The notes below the pieces were generated by a model. It was not told the DNA's origin, made no database searches, and worked only from the letters and a program-made list of their open reading frames with translations. A DNA stretch of 64,000 bases from Brevirhabdus pacifica (GTDB taxonomy: Bacteria > Pseudomonadota > Alphaproteobacteria > Rhodobacterales > Rhodobacteraceae). A program made the translations under genes and the position numbers. The stretch is taken from positions 1-64,000 of the forward strand of contig NZ_PGFI01000013.1 of NCBI RefSeq assembly GCF_002797755.1, read 5' to 3'. This document shows positions 18,575 to 28,513 of this stretch, one piece after another; the first letter of the stretch is position 1, and each line of letters starts with the position of its first letter.

Positions 18575-19624
18575 CTAGTCGCCATCATTGAAATCAAGAC
18601 CCATTTCCGAGAAGCGCTCGCGCTCTTCCAGCCAGTTCGGGCGCACCTTGACCTGTAGGAACAGGTGCACCGTGCGGCCAAGGAACTCGGTCAACTCGGC
18701 CCGCGAGGCCTGGCTGACAGCCTTGATCGTCTCACCCTTGTTGCCCAGCACGATGCCCTTGTGACCGTCTCGGATGACATAGATCAGCTGGTCGATGCGG
18801 ACGGTGCCGTCCTTGCGCTCTTCCCAGGATTCGGTCTCGACGGTCAGCTGGTAGGGCAGTTCCTGATGCAGGCGCAGGGTCAGTTTCTCGCGGGTGATCT
18901 CGGCGGCGATCATGCGCATCGGCAGGTCGGCGATCTGATCCTCGGGGTAAAGCCAGGGGCCCGCCGGCACTTCCTGCGCCAGCCACTCGCGCAGGTGGTC
19001 GACACCGTGACCCCGCTCGGCCGAGATCATGAAGGTCTTGGTGAAGGGATAGGCCGCGTTCAGCTTCTCGGTCAGGGCCAGCAGGGCCTCGGACTTCACG
19101 CGGTCGATCTTGTTGATGGCCAGGGCCACGGGACGGTCGGGCGCGCGTTCGTTCAGCGCCTCCAGGATCGCCTCGACCCCTTCTGTCAGGCCGCGATGGG
19201 CCTCGATCAGAAGGACGACGACATCGGCGTCGGCGGCACCGGACCAGGCCGCGGCGACCATCGCGCGGTCCAGCCGGCGGCGGGGCCGGAACAGACCGGG
19301 CGTGTCCACGAAAACGATCTGCGAGGCACCTTCCAGCGCCACGCCGCGAATGCGGGCGCGGGTCGTCTGCACCTTGTGCGTGACGATCGAGACCTTGGCC
19401 CCCACCATGCGGTTGAGCAGGGTGGACTTGCCGGCGTTCGGCTCGCCGATCAGGGCGACGAAGCCGGCGCGCGAATTCTCGGGTTGGGTCAGCATCCCCT
19501 CGTCCGAGGCGGGATCCATGGGCTGGCCTTCGGCTCCGGACGCCTCATGGGGCTCCTCGCGGCGCTCCTCGGGCGTTGCCTCGGCGCCGTCCTTGCCGGG
19601 GTCGTTTTCCTTGCGATCAGCCAT
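18575..19624 (-). CDS. era: GTPase Era
   Basis: A 349-residue ribosome-assembly GTPase that binds the 3' end of 16S rRNA. The GTPase domain begins near residue 54, with G1 GEPNAGKS (60-67), G3 DTPGLF and G4 NKID. The KH domain near the C-terminus has [16 protein letters not shown]. The ATG at 19624 overlaps the rnc end by eight bases. It gives an acidic, low-complexity N-terminal extension of about 50 residues that most Era proteins lack; Met at 19492 would give a standard-length protein of 305 residues. Confidence 0.95.
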   Translation of the reverse strand: MADRKENDPGKDGAEATPEERREEPHEASGAEGQPMDPASDEGMLTQPENSRAGFVALIGEPNAGKSTLLNRMVGAKVSIVTHKVQTTRARIRGVALEGASQIVFVDTPGLFRPRRRLDRAMVAAAWSGAADADVVVLLIEAHRGLTEGVEAILEALNERAPDRPVALAINKIDRVKSEALLALTEKLNAAYPFTKTFMISAERGHGVDHLREWLAQEVPAGPWLYPEDQIADLPMRMIAAEITREKLTLRLHQELPYQLTVETESWEERKDGTVRIDQLIYVIRDGHKGIVLGNKGETIKAVSQASRAELTEFLGRTVHLFLQVKVRPNWLEERERFSEMGLDFNDGD

Positions 19625-20303
19625 TCTTTTCAACCCGTTCCAGAAGTTTGCGCGCCACCGCCTGTTCGGCCTGGCGCTTGGAGCCGGCCGTCGCCTGTTC
19701 GCTCAGGCCATCGGCAAGCCGGGCCTCGATGGTGAATTGCGGCGCGTGGTCGGGGCCGTCGCGGCCGACCTCGCGGTAGGCGGGGGGCTGCTGCCCCCGG
19801 GCCTGGGCCCATTCCTGCAACGCGGTCTTGGGATCGCGGGCGTCGGCCTCGACCTTCTCGATCCGGTCGCCCCAGAGGCGCAGGATCATGTCGCGCGCCG
19901 CCTCGAACCCGCCGTCCAGGTAGACCGCCGCGATCACCGCTTCCATGGCGTCGGCAAGCAGGGCCTCCTTGCGGCGGCCGCCCGACATCTGCTCTGAACG
20001 GCCAAGCTTCAGCACGCTGCCCAGGTCGGCATCGCGGGCCACTTCGGCGCAGGTCTCCTTGCGCACCAACGCGTTGAACCGGGGCGCCAGCCGCCCCTCC
20101 GAGGCCGCGGGATCTGCCTTCAGCAGCGCCTCGGCCATGACCAGGCCCAGCACTCGGTCGCCCAGGAATTCGTAGCGCTGGTTGTCGGGGCGGGTCGCGG
20201 TCGAGATCGAGGCGTGGGTGACAGACTCGACCAGGCGCTCCGGCTTTCTGAAGCGATAGCCGATCCGCTTGGAGAATTGGTCGAGTTCAGCCGAAAGGTT
20301 CAC
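19617..20303 (-). CDS. rnc: Ribonuclease III
   Basis: A 228-residue double-strand-specific endoribonuclease that processes rRNA precursors. The signature [12 protein letters not shown] is at 41-52 with the metal-binding Glu45 and Asp49. A double-stranded-RNA-binding domain fills the C-terminal third. I chose the GTG at 20303, because it overlaps the lepB stop as GTGA and has AAGGGAA upstream; a start at 20336 inside lepB is less likely. It is coupled to lepB upstream and to era downstream. Confidence 0.95.
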   Translation of the reverse strand: MNLSAELDQFSKRIGYRFRKPERLVESVTHASISTATRPDNQRYEFLGDRVLGLVMAEALLKADPAASEGRLAPRFNALVRKETCAEVARDADLGSVLKLGRSEQMSGGRRKEALLADAMEAVIAAVYLDGGFEAARDMILRLWGDRIEKVEADARDPKTALQEWAQARGQQPPAYREVGRDGPDHAPQFTIEARLADGLSEQATAGSKRQAEQAVARKLLERVEKNG

Positions 20304-21091
20304 GAGATTCCCTTGAAGAAACGATCGGGACGCCAAGTCCAGAAATATAGCATGGAGCGGCCCGCCGACGAGAAGATGATCCGGTCGGCCCGGCCGATCA
20401 GGTATTTCGACGGCACGAAGCCCACGCCGCCGACCGCCTGCGAGAAGCGGCTGTCCTGGCTGTTGTCGCGGTTGTCGCCAACGAAGAAGTAATTGCCCTC
20501 GGGCACCTCGAAGACGGGGGTGTCATCGCCGAAGCGGCCGTCGACGATATTCAGCACCGAATGCGACAGCCCGTTGGGCAGCGTCTCGGTGTAGCGGTCC
20601 TTGACGCAGGTCGCGCCCAGCCCGACCGGCAGGCCGTCCTTGCAGCTCGGCAGGTTGCCCACAGGCCCCTGCTTTTCATAGGTTTCGACGAAGGTGCCCG
20701 CGGGCTCCTGAGGGGCCAGTTCGCCGTTCAGGTAAAGGCGGCCGCCCTTGAACTGCACCTTGTCGCCCGGCAGGCCGATCAGCCGCTTGATGTAGTCCTG
20801 ACCATTGACCGGGTGGCGGAAGACGACGACATCACCCCGCTCCGGCTCGGACGCGAGGATGCGATCCTCGATCGGGCACATGGAGAAGGGGCACGAGGCA
20901 GCCGAGTAGCCGTAGGCCATCTTGTTGACGAAGAGGAAGTCGCCGATCAGCAGCGTGTCCTTCATCGACCCCGAAGGGATCCAGAAGGGCTGAAAGAAGA
21001 GCGTGCGGAACACCCCCGCGATCAGCAGCGCGTAGACGATCGTCTTGATGGTCTCGACCGCCCAGCTGTCGGTTTTGGCCTCGTTCGCCAT
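20300..21091 (-). CDS. lepB: Signal peptidase I
   Basis: A 263-residue membrane protease that removes signal peptides. One transmembrane helix lies at about 15-35. The catalytic Ser is in IPSGSMKDT (Ser42) and the general base is the Lys in [11 protein letters not shown] (Lys102). The [12 protein letters not shown] box is near residue 220. There is an inserted Cys-containing loop (SCPFSMCP, about 66-73), a common feature of Rhodobacterales homologues. The stop overlaps the rnc GTG start by four bases. Confidence 0.96.
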   Translation of the reverse strand: MANEAKTDSWAVETIKTIVYALLIAGVFRTLFFQPFWIPSGSMKDTLLIGDFLFVNKMAYGYSAASCPFSMCPIEDRILASEPERGDVVVFRHPVNGQDYIKRLIGLPGDKVQFKGGRLYLNGELAPQEPAGTFVETYEKQGPVGNLPSCKDGLPVGLGATCVKDRYTETLPNGLSHSVLNIVDGRFGDDTPVFEVPEGNYFFVGDNRDNSQDSRFSQAVGGVGFVPSKYLIGRADRIIFSSAGRSMLYFWTWRPDRFFKGIS

Positions 21092-21145
21092 GTTTTGGCA
21101 TCCCTCATGTGGTTTCGGGGTAAATGAAAGGCGCGACCGGGGGAG

Positions 21146-21571
21146 TCAACCGCCGCCGGTGTCGCCCTTATCCTTTTTCGGCAGGGCCTCGATGACCACG
21201 AAGGCCTGTGCCCAGGGGTGATCGTCGGTCAGGGTCACGTGGATCACGCTTTCATGTCCCGGCGGCGTCATGGCGCGCAGTCGCTCTGCCGCCCAGCCGG
21301 TCACGTGCATCACCGGCTGGCCGGTGGCCAGGTTGGTGACCTGCATGTCACGCCAGGCGATCCCCATCCGCAGCCCGGTGCCCAGCGCCTTGGAACAGGC
21401 CTCCTTGGCGGCCCAGCGCTTGGCATAGGTGCCCGCGACGTCGCGGCGCCGCGCGGCGCGGGCCTGCTCTTCGGGGGTGAAGACGCGGTTTCGGAAGCGG
21501 TCGCCAAAGCGCTCCAGCGTTCCGGCGATACGATCGATGTTGGCAAGGTCGGTGCCGATCCCCAGGATCAT
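21146..21571 (-). CDS. acpS: Holo-[acyl-carrier-protein] synthase
   Basis: A 141-residue enzyme that transfers 4'-phosphopantetheine from CoA to apo-ACP. The motifs [15 protein letters not shown] (metal-binding Asp8) and [16 protein letters not shown] (Glu in AAKEA) are diagnostic. It lies 54 bases upstream of lepB and 18 bases downstream of an uncharacterised membrane protein gene, in the conserved pdxJ-acpS-lepB neighbourhood. Confidence 0.95.
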   Translation of the reverse strand: MILGIGTDLANIDRIAGTLERFGDRFRNRVFTPEEQARAARRRDVAGTYAKRWAAKEACSKALGTGLRMGIAWRDMQVTNLATGQPVMHVTGWAAERLRAMTPPGHESVIHVTLTDDHPWAQAFVVIEALPKKDKGDTGGG

Positions 21572-21589
21572 CTTGGGCCTTTCCTGGCG

Positions 21590-22153
21590 CTATCTGAACA
21601 TGTTGGCGAAACCGTCGCCCAGGGCGCCCGCCCCCGAGGAGACGCGCGCCCGCACCTGCTGGGCCAAGGCGCCGGCGTCGGGCACCTCCATACCGCAAAC
21701 GGCGTCGCCGTCTATGGCCGCGTCAGGATTGAAGGCCACGTCCAACTCGTGCAGTTCGGCCATCAGCTCGCAGGAATCGTGCAGCTCCCACGCAGTGGCG
21801 GCGGCGACGACGCCAAGGCCGACGACAGGCATCGCCTCGGCGGGCATGGTCAGGATGTTGCGCCGGGCCGCGTTGAAGACCCGCACCGAGGTCCGCCTGC
21901 TGGTGTCGGCCACGGCCCGGGCCACCGGGACCATTCGCCCGCGATAACGCACCTTCGGATTGGCCGCCGCGCGAGCCAGCGACTTGTTGCGCAGGTGCAG
22001 GTCGGCCTCGCGCCGGACCATGCGGGCGCGCACGGTGCTGGCGCCCGTGACCGCCGCCACCGCCCCCGAGGCTAGGGCAAAGGCCCCGTCGAACAGCAGG
22101 ACCGCGCCGCTCAGCCCCAACGAGGCCACCAGCAAAAGCCCCATCACCGCCAT
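21590..22153 (-). CDS. Uncharacterised membrane protein upstream of acpS
   Basis: A 187-residue protein with no family that I recognise. It has hydrophobic segments at about 1-37 (one or two helices with short Gly/Ala-rich linkers) and about 108-122 (AMPVVGLGVVAAATAW). Between them is a basic region rich in Arg that includes RYRGRMVPVARAVADTSRR. The C-terminal 60 residues are acidic, soluble-looking and hold two Cys. The start at 22153 is the first ATG; another start is possible. It is 18 bases from acpS and probably co-transcribed with it. Confidence 0.6.
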   Translation of the reverse strand: MAVMGLLLVASLGLSGAVLLFDGAFALASGAVAAVTGASTVRARMVRREADLHLRNKSLARAAANPKVRYRGRMVPVARAVADTSRRTSVRVFNAARRNILTMPAEAMPVVGLGVVAAATAWELHDSCELMAELHELDVAFNPDAAIDGDAVCGMEVPDAGALAQQVRARVSSGAGALGDGFANMFR

Positions 22154-22390
22154 CCGCAGACGCCAGATCAGGGCCAGCAGGAAGCGTGGCGCCGAGATGA
22201 AGAGAATGGAGAGGAGTGGAATGGCCGGATCCCCGCGTGACGGATTGCCGGGACTGTTTCACCGACAGGGACCGCAAGTCAAGTTTCGGGGCCGGATGTG
22301 CGAACGCCGCCCCCCTCTCGGGGGACGGCGCGATCAGTCTCATTCGGATCGTGGGCCGGTGGATCGCCCCGGACCCCCTGAACCCGTCGT

Positions 22391-22828
22391 TCAGGCCGCG
22401 TGGCGCTGACGCTCGGCCTCGGCGGTGTTGATCGCCTGGGCAACGTCGGCGCGCTGCTCGGCCAGGAAGTCCCAGCCGGGCTTTCCGGCGGTCGCCTCGA
22501 TCGCCTCGTCGTAGAGGGACTTGAGGTCGGTCTCGCCGTTGACGATCTCGGCGTAGACGGCAGCATCGTCGCCGGTCACCTTGTCACGAAGCGCAAGCCA
22601 GGTGCGGTGGGCCGCCGCCAGGATCGAGCCGTCGTCGTCCATCTTCTCGCCCTCGGCCTCAAGCTGGCCGCGGATGCGGGTGGCGAATTGCTGACGCTGG
22701 GCGATCATGCGGTCGAAGAACGTCCCGTAGGAGGCGGTGCCTTCCACCTGCTCGCGCGAGGATTTGTAGCCGTCGCGGCTGTCGATGATACGGGTGTGCA
22801 GTTTTTTCAGCGTGTCGATATGGGACAT
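22391..22828 (-). CDS. PA2169-type four-helix-bundle protein (DUF2383-like)
   Basis: A 145-residue soluble, largely helical protein. The pattern MSHIDTLKKLHTRIIDSRDGYKSS and the later ASYGTFFDRMIAQRQQFATRIRGQL match the PA2169/DUF2383 ferritin-like four-helix-bundle family. Its biochemical role is unknown; some members are stress- or spore-associated. No iron-binding EXXH pair is obvious. It is isolated by more than 150 bases on both sides inside the otherwise compact pdxJ-acpS run, which suggests its own promoter and a later insertion into the operon. Confidence 0.75.
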   Translation of the reverse strand: MSHIDTLKKLHTRIIDSRDGYKSSREQVEGTASYGTFFDRMIAQRQQFATRIRGQLEAEGEKMDDDGSILAAAHRTWLALRDKVTGDDAAVYAEIVNGETDLKSLYDEAIEATAGKPGWDFLAEQRADVAQAINTAEAERQRHAA

Positions 22829-22987
22829 TGGGTGCTCCTGTTCATTGGGCTTTCAGGATCACAACGCAAAGAGGTCCGGTATCGGTCCGAAGAATTCCGG
22901 CGAAATCCCGGCGTGTCGGCCCGCCGGGCGCCAATCCGCTGAAGCGTGCCGGGGCATCCCCCCTGCCCAGCGTCCGCACGGTCTGGC

Positions 22988-23737
22988 CTATGCGCGGGCG
23001 GCGTCCATCAGGCGGCGCATCTCCGCGATGGCGGGACCCAGCCCGCGAAACACGGCCTCTCCGATCAGGAAGTGCCCGATGTTCAGCTCCATCACCTGCG
23101 GCAGGGCCGCGATCGGGGTCACCGTGTCATAGGTCAGCCCATGGCCGGCGTGCACCTCCAGGCCCAGATCATCGGCCTGGCGCGCCGCCGCGGCCAGGCG
23201 CGCCAGCTCGGCGTCGCGCTCCGGCAGGCGCCCCTCGGCGTGCAGGTCGCAATAGGCGCCTGTGTGCAGCTCGACCACCTGTGCGCCCGAGCGGGCGGCG
23301 GCGTCGATCTGGCCCTCGTCGGCGGCCACGAACAGCGACACCCGGCACCCGGCCTCGCGCAGGGGCGCGATGAAGCGGGTCAGCCGGTCCAGCTCGCCCG
23401 CCACCTCAAGGCCGCCTTCGGTCGTCCGTTCTTCCCGCCGTTCGGGCACGAGGCAGACGGCATGGGGGCGGTGCCGCAGGGCGATGGCCTGCATCTCGTC
23501 CGTCGCGGCCATCTCGAAGTTCAGCGGCAGGCGCAGCCGCTCCATCAGCCGGTCGATGTCGGCATCGACGATGTGGCGCCGGTCTTCGCGCAGATGGGCT
23601 GTGATGCCGTCGGCGCCCGCCTCCTCGGCCAGCAGCGCCGCGCGCAGAGGGTCGGGATAGGCCGACCCGCGCGCGTTGCGCAGGGTGGCCACGTGGTCGA
23701 TGTTCACACCCAGCCGCTGGGCGCCGTCCTTGTCCAT
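22988..23737 (-). CDS. pdxJ: Pyridoxine 5'-phosphate synthase
   Basis: A 249-residue TIM-barrel enzyme joining 3-amino-2-oxopropyl phosphate and deoxyxylulose 5-phosphate to give pyridoxine 5'-phosphate. Diagnostic segments are [20 protein letters not shown] at the N-terminus, [13 protein letters not shown], and near the C-terminus [15 protein letters not shown] and [14 protein letters not shown]. Length is standard. It belongs to the minus-strand rpoZ-rsh-DUF2062-pdxJ run. Confidence 0.97.
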   Translation of the reverse strand: MDKDGAQRLGVNIDHVATLRNARGSAYPDPLRAALLAEEAGADGITAHLREDRRHIVDADIDRLMERLRLPLNFEMAATDEMQAIALRHRPHAVCLVPERREERTTEGGLEVAGELDRLTRFIAPLREAGCRVSLFVAADEGQIDAAARSGAQVVELHTGAYCDLHAEGRLPERDAELARLAAAARQADDLGLEVHAGHGLTYDTVTPIAALPQVMELNIGHFLIGEAVFRGLGPAIAEMRRLMDAARA

Positions 23738-23799
23738 GCCGGACCCTCCGTCACGTTGGGGCCGGGGGCCCCGTGATGGGGCGGATGGCCGCCCCGGCC

Positions 23800-24453
23800 T
23801 CAGTTCGATGTGATCCCGTCCTCGGACGTCTCGCGACCCTGCTTGCGAAGCTCGGCCAGCTTGGCGGCAAGCCGCTTCTTGCGTCGCTTCTGATAGGCCG
23901 AGACCACGACCACCGTCAGGTGATAGCAGAACATCGCCGCCACCAGCCCCGGAATGATGCCCCCGACCAGATAGGGCAGGAAGACCTGATCGTAGAACTG
24001 CGACAGGTTGTGCCAGTTGGCGTCCTGCCCGGTGAAGATGGCCATCAGGTTGTTACGCAGGTCCCGGCCCGCGTCGACGAAGCTGCGCAGCACGGATTTC
24101 TCGACCGTCTGCGACAGCCGCGAACCCATCAGGTAATGCCCGGTCTTCAGCGAGATCAGCGCGATCGGCACGTAGCTGAGCGGATTGCCGATGAACGTGC
24201 CCAGAAGCGCCGCCAGCAGGTTACCCCGCATCACCTTGGCCAGCGCCACGGCGACCACAAAGTGAAGGCCGAAGAAGGGGGTGAAGGCGGTGAACACCCC
24301 GGCGAAGACACCGCGGGCAATCTTCTCGGGCCGGTCGGGCAGCCGCCTCAGCCGATGGCCCACGTAGGACGCCGCCCGCGCCCAGCCGCCGCGGGGCCAC
24401 AGGAAGTCGCCCAGCCGTTGCAGCAATGAGCGTGGAGTTCGGCGTTTGAACAC
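23800..24453 (-). CDS. DUF2062 domain membrane protein
   Basis: A 217-residue inner-membrane protein of the DUF2062 family, function unknown. After a basic N-terminus the pattern [24 protein letters not shown] followed by [20 protein letters not shown] is typical. There are four hydrophobic stretches, the last two around 140-185, and a basic C-terminal tail. It is 34 bases after rsh and 62 before pdxJ on the same strand. Confidence 0.85.
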   Translation of the reverse strand: MFKRRTPRSLLQRLGDFLWPRGGWARAASYVGHRLRRLPDRPEKIARGVFAGVFTAFTPFFGLHFVVAVALAKVMRGNLLAALLGTFIGNPLSYVPIALISLKTGHYLMGSRLSQTVEKSVLRSFVDAGRDLRNNLMAIFTGQDANWHNLSQFYDQVFLPYLVGGIIPGLVAAMFCYHLTVVVVSAYQKRRKKRLAAKLAELRKQGRETSEDGITSN

Positions 24454-24487
24454 GCGGTCGGTTGTCCTTGGCTGCCTGCAGTTAAGG

Positions 24488-26611
24488 CTATGGCTTGCGT
24501 TCCAGGCCGCGGTAACGGTCGGTCGATGCGACGTCGCTTTCGGCCTCGATCGCGGTCATCACGGCGTGCAGATGCTCTGCGTCGCGCACGTCCACGTCGA
24601 TCAGCAGACGGTAGTAGTCGGGCTTGCGGTCGACGAAGTGCAGGTCACTGATATTCGCCTTCTGCTCGCCAATCACGGTACAGATCCGCCCCAGCGCGCC
24701 CCAGTCGTTGCCCAGCGCCAGGTTGATTGTGACGTTGTGGATCGCGGCGTGACGCCCCTCGTGCCAGTGCAGGTCGATCCAGCGGTCGGGCGTCTCTTCG
24801 AATTCTTCCAGCGCGGGGCAGTCGATGGAATGCACGATCACGCCCTGGCCACGGTAGGTGATGCCGACGATACGCTCCCCCGGGACGGGCTGACAGCACT
24901 GGGCCCGCTCGAATGTTTCCTCGGCGGCAAGGCCCGCGACCGCGCGCCGGCTGTCGATCTCGTCATCGTGGTGGGTCTTGGCCAGTTCGGGGTAAAGGCG
25001 TTCGACCACGGCGCGGGCCGACAGCTCGGCCGAGCCAAGCCGCGCCAGCAGCTCACCCGTGTCGGGCAGACCGTACGCCTTGGCGGCGATGCGCAGCGCC
25101 TTGTCGGTCGCGCGCTTGCCCACATGTTCGAACGCCACCCGCGCCAGTTCGCTGCCCAGCTTGATGTAGCGGTCGCGGTCAGCCTCGCGCAGGGACTTGC
25201 GGATCGCGGCCTTGGCCCGACCGGTCACGACAATATCGACCCATGTCGATTGCGGGCGCTGACCCTCGGCGGTGATGATGTCGACCGACTGGCCGTTCTT
25301 CAGCCGGGTCCACAGCGGCACGCGGATGCCGTCGACCTTGGCGCCGACGCAGCTATCGCCGATACGGGTGTGGATCGCATAGGCGAAATCCAGCGGCGTG
25401 CCCCCGCGCGGCAGCTTGACCACGTCGCCCTTGGGCGTGAAGCAGAAGACCTGGTCGGCATACATCTCAAGCTTCACATGCTCGAGAAACTCGTCGTGGT
25501 CGTCGGCATTCTCGAACCGCTCGGTCAGCGATGCGATCCAGCGGGCGGGATCAACCGCGAACGGGTTCTCGACCCGCTCGCCATCGCGATAGGACCAGTG
25601 GGCGGCGACGCCGGCCTCGGCCACTTCATGCATCTGGCGGGTGCGGATCTGAACCTCGACCCGCTTGCCGTCGCGCCCCGACACGGTGGTATGGAGCGAG
25701 CGGTAGCCGTTGGTCTTGGGCTGGCTGATGTAATCCTTGAAACGGCCCGGCACCGCGCGCCAGCGGCTGTGGATCGCGCCAAGCGCCCGGTAACAATCCT
25801 GATCGGAATGGGTGATGATGCGGAAACCATAGATGTCCGACAGGCGCGAGAAGCCCTGCTTCTTGGCCTCCATCTTGCGCCAGATCGAATAGGGTTTCTT
25901 GGCGCGACCGAAAACGTCGGCCTCGATCCCCTCGTTGTCCAGCTCGGTGCGGATGTCGTTGGTGATCTTGTGGACCACATCGCCGGTTTCGCGCTGCAGG
26001 GTGATGAAGCGCCGCAGGATCGAGTTGCGTCCCTCGGGGTTCAGCACCCGGAACGCCAGATCCTCAAGCTCCTCACGCATCCACTGCATGCCCATGCGGC
26101 CGGCAAGCGGGGCGTAGATCTCCATCGTCTCGCGGGCCTTCTTGGCCTGCTTGTCGGGGCGCATGGCCTTGATCGTCCGCATGTTGTGCAGACGGTCGGC
26201 CAGCTTGACGAGAATCACCCGCAGGTCCTTGGACATGGCCATGAAGAGCTTGCGGAAGTTCTCGGCCTGCTTGGTCTCGGTCGACGACAGTTGCAGGTTG
26301 GTCAGCTTGGTGACCCCGTCGACCAGCTCGGCGATGTCGGCACCGAATTCGCGCGTCACCTCGGTATAGGTCGAGCGCGTATCCTCGATCGTGTCGTGCA
26401 GCAGGGCAGTGACGATGGTCGCGTCGTCCAGCTGCATCTCGGTCAGGATGGCGGCGACGGCGACGGGATGCGAAAAATAGGGCTCGCCCGAATAGCGGAA
26501 CTGCCCCTCGTGCATCCGGAGGCCATAGTCATAGGCCCGCCGGATGAGGTCTTCGTTCGTTCTGGGATTGTAGTTTCGGACCAGCGAAATAAGGTCTTCG
26601 ACGTCGATCAT
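24488..26611 (-). CDS. rsh: Bifunctional (p)ppGpp synthetase/hydrolase, RelA/SpoT homologue
   Basis: A 707-residue long RSH enzyme that makes and degrades (p)ppGpp. The HD hydrolase domain is intact (SHPVAVAAIL with His48; LLHDTIEDT with His72-Asp73). The synthetase domain holds YGFRIITHSDQDCY and SQPKTNGYRSLHTTV. TGS (about 390-450), helical and C-terminal ACT domains follow; the ACT region covers the last ~75 residues. Alphaproteobacteria usually have one such enzyme, making this the stringent-response hub. It follows rpoZ by 22 bases, the usual arrangement. Confidence 0.96.
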   Translation of the reverse strand: MIDVEDLISLVRNYNPRTNEDLIRRAYDYGLRMHEGQFRYSGEPYFSHPVAVAAILTEMQLDDATIVTALLHDTIEDTRSTYTEVTREFGADIAELVDGVTKLTNLQLSSTETKQAENFRKLFMAMSKDLRVILVKLADRLHNMRTIKAMRPDKQAKKARETMEIYAPLAGRMGMQWMREELEDLAFRVLNPEGRNSILRRFITLQRETGDVVHKITNDIRTELDNEGIEADVFGRAKKPYSIWRKMEAKKQGFSRLSDIYGFRIITHSDQDCYRALGAIHSRWRAVPGRFKDYISQPKTNGYRSLHTTVSGRDGKRVEVQIRTRQMHEVAEAGVAAHWSYRDGERVENPFAVDPARWIASLTERFENADDHDEFLEHVKLEMYADQVFCFTPKGDVVKLPRGGTPLDFAYAIHTRIGDSCVGAKVDGIRVPLWTRLKNGQSVDIITAEGQRPQSTWVDIVVTGRAKAAIRKSLREADRDRYIKLGSELARVAFEHVGKRATDKALRIAAKAYGLPDTGELLARLGSAELSARAVVERLYPELAKTHHDDEIDSRRAVAGLAAEETFERAQCCQPVPGERIVGITYRGQGVIVHSIDCPALEEFEETPDRWIDLHWHEGRHAAIHNVTINLALGNDWGALGRICTVIGEQKANISDLHFVDRKPDYYRLLIDVDVRDAEHLHAVMTAIEAESDVASTDRYRGLERKP

Positions 26612-26633
26612 TCGCCCCGGCCCGTCGCTGCGG

Positions 26634-26987
26634 TCAGCCCTGGCCCTGAGCTTCCATCAGGGCGCGCAGAAGCTTTTCCTCGTCCATGTCATCGTCGGCG
26701 GGCTTGTCGGCCTCGACACCCATCAGCAGGGCCATCGCGTCCTCTTCGGGCTCATCGACCTCGATCTGGGTCTGATGCGCCTCGATCATGCGCTCGCGCA
26801 GGTCATCGGCGGACTGGGTTTCCTCGGCGATCTCGCGCAGGCTGACGACGGGGTTCTTGTCGTTGTCGCGGTCCACGGTCAGCGGCGACCCGGCGGCCAC
26901 TTCGCGCGCACGGTGCGCGGCCAGCATCACCAGCTCGAACCGGTTGGGGACTTTATCAACGCAATCTTCAACCGTCACGCGGGCCAT
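26634..26987 (-). CDS. rpoZ: RNA polymerase subunit omega
   Basis: A 117-residue omega subunit that stabilises beta' and takes part in the ppGpp response. The N-terminus [21 protein letters not shown] is diagnostic, followed by [10 protein letters not shown]. The acidic C-terminal ~45 residues, rich in Asp and Glu, are the usual alphaproteobacterial extension. The ATG at 26987 was chosen over an upstream TTG because the family begins with MARVT and GGAG lies six bases before it. It heads the rpoZ-rsh operon. Confidence 0.96.
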   Translation of the reverse strand: MARVTVEDCVDKVPNRFELVMLAAHRAREVAAGSPLTVDRDNDKNPVVSLREIAEETQSADDLRERMIEAHQTQIEVDEPEEDAMALLMGVEADKPADDDMDEEKLLRALMEAQGQG

Positions 26988-27099
26988 GGGGATCTCCAAA
27001 CTCAGTCAGGAAGGTATCAGGGCGTGTATGTATAAGGAACGCGCGGGGTTTACAAGGGGACACCGGGGCGCGCCCGGACGGGCCACGCCAAGGCCCGGC

Positions 27100-27705
27100 T
27101 CAGGTTCCCGGGGGGGCCGCGATGGGGCGGATCTCGGCCCGGGCCGCGGGGTCCAGCCGGTTCGTCATCTCGGCGACGGTCAGGCCCAGGACCGGGTGGC
27201 GCCAATGGGGCGCCACGTCGTTCAGCGGCACCAGCACAAAGGCCCGTTCCTGCACCCGGGGATGGGGCAGGATCAGGTCGTCGGGGGCCTCGCTCATCTG
27301 CCTCTGCAGGGGCAGATCCATCCATTGCTGCAAGGTTTCGCGATCAGGAAGGATCGTGTCGCCAAGTGCAATCAGGTCCAGATCCAGGGTGCGCGGCGCC
27401 CATCGTTCATTGCGAGTGCGGCCGAACTCAGCCTCGATCACATGCAATTTTTGCAAAACGCAGGTTGCAGAAATCGACGTTCTCACAAGTGCAGCCGCGT
27501 TAACGAAATCCGGGCCCGAACCTGGCGGGAAGGCAGGGGTCCTGTAGAATTTACTGATTTTTATTGAATGATGAGTTAAACTTTCGAGATTAACCAAGGC
27601 TTCCGTCAACGTCTCGATTGACGTTTCGACAGATGACGTCGCGTTACTACCCAGCGCGATCAGTGCTTCCGTAACAGTTTCGTAACGTTCTTTAGGTTGC
27701 GGCAC
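27100..27705 (-). CDS. folK: 2-amino-4-hydroxy-6-hydroxymethyldihydropteridine diphosphokinase
   Basis: A 201-residue folate-pathway kinase. The start of the fold is EALIALGSNATSS; the catalytic signature is RWAPRTLDLDLIALGD, and LILPHPRVQERAFVLVPL follows. It starts with GTG at 27705 with only a weak ribosome site, so the first ~10 residues are uncertain. The 5' ~200 bases are clearly A/T-richer than the rest of the gene and its neighbours. It is divergent from the NYN gene. Confidence 0.92.
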   Translation of the reverse strand: MPQPKERYETVTEALIALGSNATSSVETSIETLTEALVNLESLTHHSIKISKFYRTPAFPPGSGPDFVNAAALVRTSISATCVLQKLHVIEAEFGRTRNERWAPRTLDLDLIALGDTILPDRETLQQWMDLPLQRQMSEAPDDLILPHPRVQERAFVLVPLNDVAPHWRHPVLGLTVAEMTNRLDPAARAEIRPIAAPPGT

Positions 27706-27805
27706 CCGAGTTCATTCCTATTTTAGCGAGAGTCCTGCGTAGCACATTTCCATCCCTCACACTCACGAGGGCGCCGACGCGGGGCTATTACCGGAAGGAC
27801 AGATT

Positions 27806-28384
27806 ATGTTTTACAGAGACGAACGGCTTGCCCTGTTCATAGATGGGTCAAACCTTTACGCCGCGGCAAAGGCACTTGGATTCGATATCGACTACAAGCT
27901 GCTGCGGCAAGAGTTCATGCGCAGGGGCAAGATGCTGCGGGCGTTCTACTACACCGCACTGCTTGAGAATGACGAGTATTCCCCCATCCGTCCCCTAGTC
28001 GACTGGCTCCATTACAACGGCTTCTCGATGGTGACGAAACCGGCGAAGGAATACACCGACAGCCAGGGCCGTCGGAAGGTCAAAGGCAACATGGACATCG
28101 AGCTGACGGTGGACGCGCTGGAGCTGGCTCCGCACGTGGATCACATCGTGCTGTTCTCGGGCGACGGTGATTTCAAACCGCTGATCGAGGCGCTTCAGCG
28201 CAAGGGCGTCCGGGTTTCGGTCGTTTCCACCATCCGCTCGCAGCCGCCGATGATTTCCGACGAGCTGCGCCGCCAGGCCGATAATTTCATCGAGCTGGAC
28301 GAGCTGAAGGAAGTGATCGGCCGCCCCCCGCGCGAGCCCCGCGCCGAAGAAGAGCAGCGCAGCGAGGAAATGGCCGATATCTGA
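27806..28384 (+). CDS. NYN-domain (LabA/DUF88) putative ribonuclease
   Basis: A 192-residue protein with a PIN-like NYN fold. The N-terminal LALFIDGSNLYAAAKALG supplies the first acidic residue (Asp13). MDIELTVDALELAP and LFSGDGDFKPLIEALQRKG give the other conserved Asp residues of a metal-dependent nuclease site. Members of the LabA/DUF88 branch are thought to process RNA; no target is known. GGAAGGA lies seven bases before the ATG. The C-terminal 20 residues are acidic. A hairpin with a short T-run follows the stop. Confidence 0.88.
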   Translation: MFYRDERLALFIDGSNLYAAAKALGFDIDYKLLRQEFMRRGKMLRAFYYTALLENDEYSPIRPLVDWLHYNGFSMVTKPAKEYTDSQGRRKVKGNMDIELTVDALELAPHVDHIVLFSGDGDFKPLIEALQRKGVRVSVVSTIRSQPPMISDELRRQADNFIELDELKEVIGRPPREPRAEEEQRSEEMADI

Positions 28385-28422
28385 GTTGCCGTTCCCGTTT
28401 CGCAAAGACACGGACGTTGAAG

Positions 28423-28445
28423 GCCGGGGCATTGTCCCCGGCTTT
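28423..28445 (+). terminator. Possible weak terminator after the NYN gene
   Basis: A 7-bp inverted repeat GCCGGGG / CCCCGGC (28423-28429 and 28436-28442) with a six-base loop is followed only by TTT. It lies 39 bases past the stop. The short T-run makes it a weak or Rho-assisted terminator at best. Confidence 0.45.
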
Positions 28446-28513
28446 CGCGCGTCTGGCCGCCCGGGCCGGGGTGCGTTTGCGCCCCTCGCCGCCACCCAGC
28501 CGGGCGGGCGCTG

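Noticed and set aside
22154-22390. tRNA or other RNA gene in the gap before the PA2169-type gene
   Set aside because: No cloverleaf, CCA end or family motif could be found; short open frames here are shadows.
24446-26845. 799-codon plus-strand open frame opposite rsh
   Set aside because: It mirrors the rsh codons on the other strand, has low-complexity Asp/Gly/Leu-rich content without motifs, and is explained by high third-position GC.
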